9,698 nt of DNA. Source: JBAYVY01 sp041674345 (GTDB taxonomy: Bacteria; Planctomycetota; Phycisphaerae; Phycisphaerales; Zrk34). Position numbers and translations under genes: made by a program. Below are positions 6,155 to 9,698 of the stretch, in pieces (the first letter of the stretch is position 1; every line of letters begins with the position of its first letter). The notes under the pieces are model-generated. The model saw only the letters and a program-made list of their open reading frames with translations. It ran no database searches and was not told the origin of the DNA. The DNA lies in contig JBAYVY010000122.1 of NCBI GenBank assembly GCA_041674345.1, forward strand, positions 1 to 9,698. The letters are read 5' to 3'.

Positions 6155-6694
6155 TTACAAACCAAATCTCGTCACCGTCCCGGTGTCGGGGGTTCGACCG
6201 GCGAGCAGTTCGGTGAGTATGTGGTGGATGGCATCCGCCGGCGGGGGGCAGCCGGGGATGAACAGATCGACCTTGATGATTTCATGCAGGGGCCGGGCGG
6301 TTTTCCGCAGCGGCGGAATGCCGACCGTGGGTACCCCCTGGTTGGCGGTGGCGTTTTCGACGTAGGCGCGTTGGAGGAGTTGGTCGATTTTGAAGGGATT
6401 GCGCATGGCCGGGACATTGCCGGTGACGGCACAATCGCCCAGCGCGATGACCAGTTTGCTGCGCCGGCGGATCAGATGGGCCAGTTCGTAGTCGTGTTCG
6501 CTGGAGACCGCGCCTTCGACGAGTGTGGCTAGCACGTCGTCGGGGAAGGTTTTGGGATCGACGACGGGGGAATGCACGATATCGACGGCGTTCACCAGGT
6601 CGATGATGCGTTCGTCAATGTCGAGCAGCGACATATGGCAGCCGGAGCATCCGTCCAGCCAGACGGTGGCGAGTTTGGGTTTCATCTGGGTCAT
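6155..6694 (-). CDS. hoxY: NAD-coupled [NiFe] hydrogenase small subunit HoxY
   Basis: A 179-residue subunit that relays electrons from HoxH to the diaphorase subunits. It carries the ligands of the single proximal [4Fe-4S] cluster: C16 and C19 in WLDGCSGCHMS, C88 in GDCAVTGNVPAMRNP, and C149 in PGCPPPAD. It has no Tat signal and no C-terminal cluster domain, as expected for the short cytoplasmic group 3d form. The ATG at 6694-6692 shares one base with the hoxU stop (TAATG), and GGAG (6707-6704) lies nine bases upstream, so translation is coupled to hoxU. An in-frame ATG three codons later is a minor alternative. The stop codon lies just past the palindromic element that separates it from hoxH. 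Confidence 0.97.
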   Translation of the reverse strand: MTQMKPKLATVWLDGCSGCHMSLLDIDERIIDLVNAVDIVHSPVVDPKTFPDDVLATLVEGAVSSEHDYELAHLIRRRSKLVIALGDCAVTGNVPAMRNPFKIDQLLQRAYVENATANQGVPTVGIPPLRKTARPLHEIIKVDLFIPGCPPPADAIHHILTELLAGRTPDTGTVTRFGL

Positions 6695-7422
6695 TAATGA
6701 TTACTCCGCATTTTTCGCAGGTAGGGGAGGAAGGTGGGTTGTTTGGTCATTTCGCCGGTGGCGGTGCCTTTTTCGACCAGCGCGCCGACGGGGCAGACGT
6801 GGACGCATTTGCCGCAACTGGTGCAGGTGTCGCTTTCGCCCCAGGGGGCGTCCAGGTCGTGGATGATTTTGGCGTTGATGCCCCGGCCCATTTCATCCTT
6901 GGTGTGCGCGCCTTCGATTTCATCGCAGACACGGACGCATCGCGTGCAGAGGATGCAGCGGTTGTGATCCATCCTGAAACGATCATGCGAGCTGTCCACT
7001 TCCTTGCGGGGGTAGCGGTAGGGGATGTGGATGTGGGTGATGCCGAGTTTTTGCGCCATGGCCTGCAACTCGCAGTGGCCGTTGCTGACGCAGATGGAGC
7101 AGACATGATTGCCTTCGGAAAAGAGCATTTCGACGATGGTTCGCCGATAGGCCTGGAGGCGGGGCGAATCGGTGGCGATCCGCATGTTTTCCGCGGCGGC
7201 GGTGGCGCAGGCGGGCAGCAGCTTGTTGGAGCCGACCACTTCAACGAGGCACAAGCGGCAGCCGCCCCAGACGCTCAGCCCTTCGATGTGGCAGAGGGTG
7301 GGGATGTCGATGTCATGTTCGTGGCAGACCTGGAGGATGGTCTGATCGGCGCGGCAGGAGACATCGGTGCCGTCGATGTTCAGCGTGAAACTACGTGTTG
7401 GCGGGATGGTTGTTGGGGGCAT
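6694..7422 (-). CDS. hoxU: NAD-coupled hydrogenase diaphorase FeS subunit HoxU
   Basis: A 242-residue protein related to the N-terminal part of complex I NuoG; it carries electrons between HoxF and HoxY. Cluster ligands appear in order: [2Fe-2S] C44, C55, C58 and C72; a His-Cys cluster near HVCSICVSNGHC (H106, C108, C111, C117); then two ferredoxin-like [4Fe-4S] sites, C156-C159-C162-C166 and C200-C203-C206-C210. No ligand is missing. ATG 7422 was chosen because AAGG (7434-7431) sits eight bases upstream; the longer frame to 7500 runs through the heptamer-repeat element and lacks family similarity. hoxF ends 62 bases upstream and hoxY begins within its stop codon. Confidence 0.97.
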   Translation of the reverse strand: MPPTTIPPTRSFTLNIDGTDVSCRADQTILQVCHEHDIDIPTLCHIEGLSVWGGCRLCLVEVVGSNKLLPACATAAAENMRIATDSPRLQAYRRTIVEMLFSEGNHVCSICVSNGHCELQAMAQKLGITHIHIPYRYPRKEVDSSHDRFRMDHNRCILCTRCVRVCDEIEGAHTKDEMGRGINAKIIHDLDAPWGESDTCTSCGKCVHVCPVGALVEKGTATGEMTKQPTFLPYLRKMRSNH

Positions 7423-7454
7423 GTTGATTACCTTGGTGGGTTGCTCCGGGCATA

Positions 7455-7529
7455 TGCGGGATGCGTTGTGCGGGGGTGCGGAAGTCAGGTTTGCCCGCAA
7501 GCCGCATCCCGCATTCCGCAGGCCGCGTT
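7455..7529. repeat. Heptamer-repeat hairpin overlapping the hoxF 3' end
   Basis: Seven-base units of the form TGCGGNN (7455-7461, 7462-7468, 7469-7475, 7477-7483, one of them imperfect) face units of the form CCGCANN (7495-7501, 7502-7508, 7509-7515, 7516-7522, plus a degenerate unit to 7529). The longest perfect pairing seen is 11 bp, TGCGGGATGCG (7455-7465) with its complement (7503-7513). The element covers the last codons of hoxF, its stop codon, and part of the hoxF-hoxU spacer. It is the same type as the element in front of hoxF. Confidence 0.85.
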
Positions 7530-9119
7530 GATCAGTTCGGTGTATTCGCTTTCAAAGTAGCGGAGTGTGGAGAGGACGGGATTGGGGGCGGTCTGGCCCA
7601 GGCCGCAGAGCGCGGTGTGTTTCACCGTGTCGCACAGTTCCTTGAGCAGTTCGAGGTCGTCGTTGGTCGCCTGTTTTTTGCAGATGCGGTCGAGCAGTTC
7701 GTGCATCTGCCAGGTTCCGACGCGGCAGGGGACGCACTTGCCGCAGCTTTCGCTCATGCAGAACTCCATGAAGAAGCGGGCGACATCGACCATGTTGCTG
7801 GATTGGTCCATGATGATCATGCCGCCGCTGCCCATGATGGAGCCGACCTGGATGAGCGCGTCGTAATCGACGGCCATGTCGAGGAATTGGGCGGGGATGC
7901 ACCCGCCGGACGGCCCGCCGGTCTGGACGGCTTTGAAGGATTTGCCGTCGGGGATTCCGCCGCCGATCTGTTCGACGATGTCGCGGAGTTTGATGCCCAT
8001 GGGGACTTCGATGAGTCCGGTGTTGTTGATTTTGCCGGCGAGGGCGAAGACCTTGGTGCCCTTGGATTTTTCGGTACCGATGGAGGCGAACCACGCGCCG
8101 CCGTTGCGAAGGATCGGCGCGATGTTGGCGAAGGTTTCGACGTTGTTGATGAGTGTGGGGCAGCCCCACAGGCCGTAGCTGGCGGGATAGGGCGGTCGCG
8201 GGCGGGGCAGGCCGCGTTTGCCTTCGATGGAAGCGATCAGCGCGGTTTCCTCGCCGCAGACGAACGCGCCTGCGCCGAGGCGGATTTCGATGTCGAAGTT
8301 GAAGGGCGTGCCCATGATCTGATTGCCGAGCAGACCGGCACGGGTGGCCTGGCGGATCGCCTGCCGCAGGCGTTTGATGGCCAGCGGATATTCCGCGCGG
8401 ACATAGATGTAGCCGCGCTCGGCGCCGACGGCGAAACCGGCGATGGCCATGCCTTCGAGAATGCGATGCGGATCGCTTTCGAGCACGGCCCGATCCATGA
8501 ACGCGCCGGGATCGCCTTCATCGGCGTTGCAGATCACAAACTTCCGGGGGTGATCGACCTTGGCGACGGTATTCCATTTCAGGCCGGTGGGGAAACCGGC
8601 TCCGCCGCGCCCGCGCAAGCCGCTGGCGGTGATCTGGGCGAGCACCTCGGTCGGCGTCATTTCGGTGAGGACCGAGGCGAGGGCTTCGTAACCGTCGGCG
8701 GCGATGTAGTGGTTGAGGTTGTCGGGGTCGATTCGACCGCTGTTTTCCAGCACGATTTTCTGTTGCCGGGCGAAGAAGGGGGTGGTGGTGTCGCAGCGAT
8801 ATTTCTCGACGACCTTGCCGCTGTAAATCGCCTCGGCGATTTCGGGGGTTTTTTCGGGCGTGACATCGCGGTACATCACGCCGGTCGGTTCGACGCTTAG
8901 CAGCGGGCCGGCGGAACAAAGGCCCATGCAGCCGACGCATCGCACTTCGCAGTCGGCGTCCATGCCGTAGCGTTTGAGTTCGCTGACCAGCGCCTCGGCC
9001 ACCTGGTCGCTGCGGTTGGAAAGACAACTGGCGGCGGTGCAGACGTGCAGCGACAGTCGCACCTTGGATTGGGCGGCCAGTTCGGTCTGTTTGATTTTGC
9101 GTAGTTCATCGGGGGTCAT
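7485..9119 (-). CDS. hoxF: NAD-coupled hydrogenase diaphorase subunit HoxF (NADH/FMN-binding)
   Basis: A 544-residue subunit that exchanges electrons with NAD(H) through FMN, homologous to complex I NuoF. An N-terminal thioredoxin-like [2Fe-2S] domain has C27, C32, C64 and C68. The FMN/NAD domain shows GLRGRGGAGFPTGLKW (167-182), CNADEGDPGAFMDR (197-210) and GAGAFVCGEETALIASIEG (282-300). The C-terminal [4Fe-4S] site is ESCGKCVPC (C459, C462, C465) with C505. The ATG at 9119 has AGGA (9131-9128) eight bases upstream; a longer frame to 9212 is read from the heptamer repeat and is rejected. The last residues, about 531-544 (NAACGMRDAACGQT), are encoded by the second heptamer element, so the natural end of the protein has probably been replaced. 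The catalytic part is intact. Confidence 0.97.
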   Translation of the reverse strand: MTPDELRKIKQTELAAQSKVRLSLHVCTAASCLSNRSDQVAEALVSELKRYGMDADCEVRCVGCMGLCSAGPLLSVEPTGVMYRDVTPEKTPEIAEAIYSGKVVEKYRCDTTTPFFARQQKIVLENSGRIDPDNLNHYIAADGYEALASVLTEMTPTEVLAQITASGLRGRGGAGFPTGLKWNTVAKVDHPRKFVICNADEGDPGAFMDRAVLESDPHRILEGMAIAGFAVGAERGYIYVRAEYPLAIKRLRQAIRQATRAGLLGNQIMGTPFNFDIEIRLGAGAFVCGEETALIASIEGKRGLPRPRPPYPASYGLWGCPTLINNVETFANIAPILRNGGAWFASIGTEKSKGTKVFALAGKINNTGLIEVPMGIKLRDIVEQIGGGIPDGKSFKAVQTGGPSGGCIPAQFLDMAVDYDALIQVGSIMGSGGMIIMDQSSNMVDVARFFMEFCMSESCGKCVPCRVGTWQMHELLDRICKKQATNDDLELLKELCDTVKHTALCGLGQTAPNPVLSTLRYFESEYTELINAACGMRDAACGQT

Positions 9120-9123
9120 GGTA

Positions 9124-9212
9124 TGCGTCCTGCGGCTTGCGGTGTGCGCCTTGCGGGATGCGGGGTGCGGGGGGAGCGGGTTTTCCGCAAGCCGCATCAC
9201 CGCAAACCGCAC
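9124..9212. repeat. Heptamer-repeat hairpin filling the hoxE-hoxF spacer
   Basis: Seven consecutive seven-base units beginning TGCG occupy 9124-9172 (for example TGCGGCT, TGCGGTG, TGCGGGA, TGCGGGG). The opposite arm at 9185-9212 has CCGCAAG, CCGCATC, ACCGCAA and ACCGCAC. The longest perfect pairing is 12 bp: TGCGGCTTGCGG (9131-9142) with CCGCAAGCCGCA (9185-9196). The element fills almost the entire gap between the hoxE stop (9222) and the hoxF start (9119), and the ribosome binding site of hoxF (AGGA, 9131-9128) lies at the base of the hairpin, where folding could mask it. Confidence 0.88.
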
Positions 9213-9221
9213 CGCGCGAAG

Positions 9222-9698
9222 TTACTTCACCAAATCATTCAATTTTCGTTCCAGTTGATCGACGGAGACTTTGCCGGCGACCTGGCCGTCGTACACGACG
9301 GCGGGTGCCAGGCCGCAGGAGCCGAGACAGCGGGCGCTGAGCAGCGAAAGTTTGCCGTCTTCGGTGGTTTCGCCGGGTTCGATGCCGTATTTTTGCTTCA
9401 TCTTTTCGATCAGTTCCGCGGCCCCCTTGATGTAGCAGGCGGTGCCCTGGCAGATGACGCAGGTGTGTTCGCCGGAGGGTTTGAGTGTGAAGAAGTGATA
9501 GAACGTGGCCACGCCATAGACGGCGCTGAGCGGCGCGTTGAGGCAGGCGGCGACCCATTTGAGCCCGCCGGCGTCGAGGCAGCCGAAACTTTCCTGCACG
9601 GTGTGCAGGGTTTCGATCAGCGCGTCGCGCTGATAGCCGTTGCGTCGCATGGTGGCTTCGACGATTTTCCAGCGTTTGTCTTCGCTGGGGGGCGGGTA
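9222..9698 (-). CDS. hoxE: NAD-coupled hydrogenase diaphorase subunit HoxE, 5' end outside window
   Basis: A NuoE-like, thioredoxin-fold [2Fe-2S] subunit of the diaphorase arm. 158 codons are visible and the reading frame is open to the right edge. The upstream codons read DKRWKIVEATMRRNGYQ, a typical HoxE start region, so the true start lies beyond 9698 and the ATG at 9650 is internal. Counting from that ATG, cluster ligands are C67 and C72 (CQGTAC) and C108 and C112 (CLGSC). The presence of HoxE places the enzyme with the five-subunit HoxEFUYH type, as in cyanobacteria, rather than the HoxFUYH type of Ralstonia. As the first gene seen, it or something further upstream should carry the operon promoter. 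Confidence 0.96.
   Translation of the reverse strand, partial: YPPPSEDKRWKIVEATMRRNGYQRDALIETLHTVQESFGCLDAGGLKWVAACLNAPLSAVYGVATFYHFFTLKPSGEHTCVICQGTACYIKGAAELIEKMKQKYGIEPGETTEDGKLSLLSARCLGSCGLAPAVVYDGQVAGKVSVDQLERKLNDLVK

Noticed and set aside
7461..8900. Plus-strand open frame of 479 codons opposite hoxF
   Set aside because: It mirrors the codon structure of hoxF, has a Gly/Asp/Ala-rich composition without domain motifs, and starts within the heptamer repeat.
9120..9212. In-frame 31-codon N-terminal extension of HoxF
   Set aside because: It is translated from heptamer repeats; ATG 9119 has AGGA at a good distance.
7455..9212. Possible CRISPR-like array from the heptamer repeats
   Set aside because: The units are seven bases long, contiguous and arranged as inverted arms, with no spacers of constant length and no cas genes nearby.

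Overview
All convincing genes in this window lie on the minus strand, so the cluster reads from right to left. It is the NAD-coupled bidirectional [NiFe] hydrogenase, hoxE-hoxF-hoxU-hoxY-hoxH (group 3d type). A hydrogenase maturation endopeptidase (hoxW-like) and the nickel-insertion genes hypA and hypB follow, then an outer-membrane porin, then an acetate transporter (satP/YaaH family), and finally the first 185 codons of acetyl-CoA synthetase (acs), which runs off the left edge. hoxE is cut by the right edge. The DNA is GC-rich. The porin carries the N-terminal layout I associate with planctomycete porins: a short Gln-rich coiled coil, then a segment around GDAETRASL, then FLLKIKGQLQARYTY. 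I therefore infer a planctomycete, probably of class Phycisphaerae. This rests on motif memory, not a database search.

Hydrogenase block (about 2905-9698). HoxE, HoxF and HoxU form the NADH-oxidising diaphorase arm (FMN, NAD and FeS clusters), HoxY is the small electron-relay subunit, and HoxH carries the Ni-Fe site. All expected metal ligands are present, so the enzyme looks intact. HoxW should clip 26 residues off the C-terminus of HoxH, and HypA and HypB deliver nickel. hoxU/hoxY, hoxW/hypA and hypA/hypB overlap, as expected of one operon. hypC, hypD, hypE and hypF are not in the window and must lie elsewhere if the enzyme is made. The promoter must be upstream of hoxE, outside the window.

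The left part (1-2866) holds the porin, satP and acs: an outer-membrane channel, inner-membrane acetate uptake, and acetate activation. A strong GC hairpin follows the porin. Another GC hairpin and an eight-unit 14-bp tandem array lie between satP and acs.

The genes belong to known families. The most unusual feature is that most junctions that do not overlap hold a repeat or palindrome. Heptamer-repeat hairpins flank hoxF on both sides, and one of them encodes HoxF's last residues. A 135-bp palindromic element with perfect 30-bp arms sits between hoxY and hoxH. A repeat and hairpin cluster sits between hoxH and hoxW, and the 14-bp array precedes acs. I found no evidence of a wholly new system, no RNA genes, no CRISPR array and no transposase gene. 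No gene-free stretch exceeds 300 bases; the longest is 556-811, described below.
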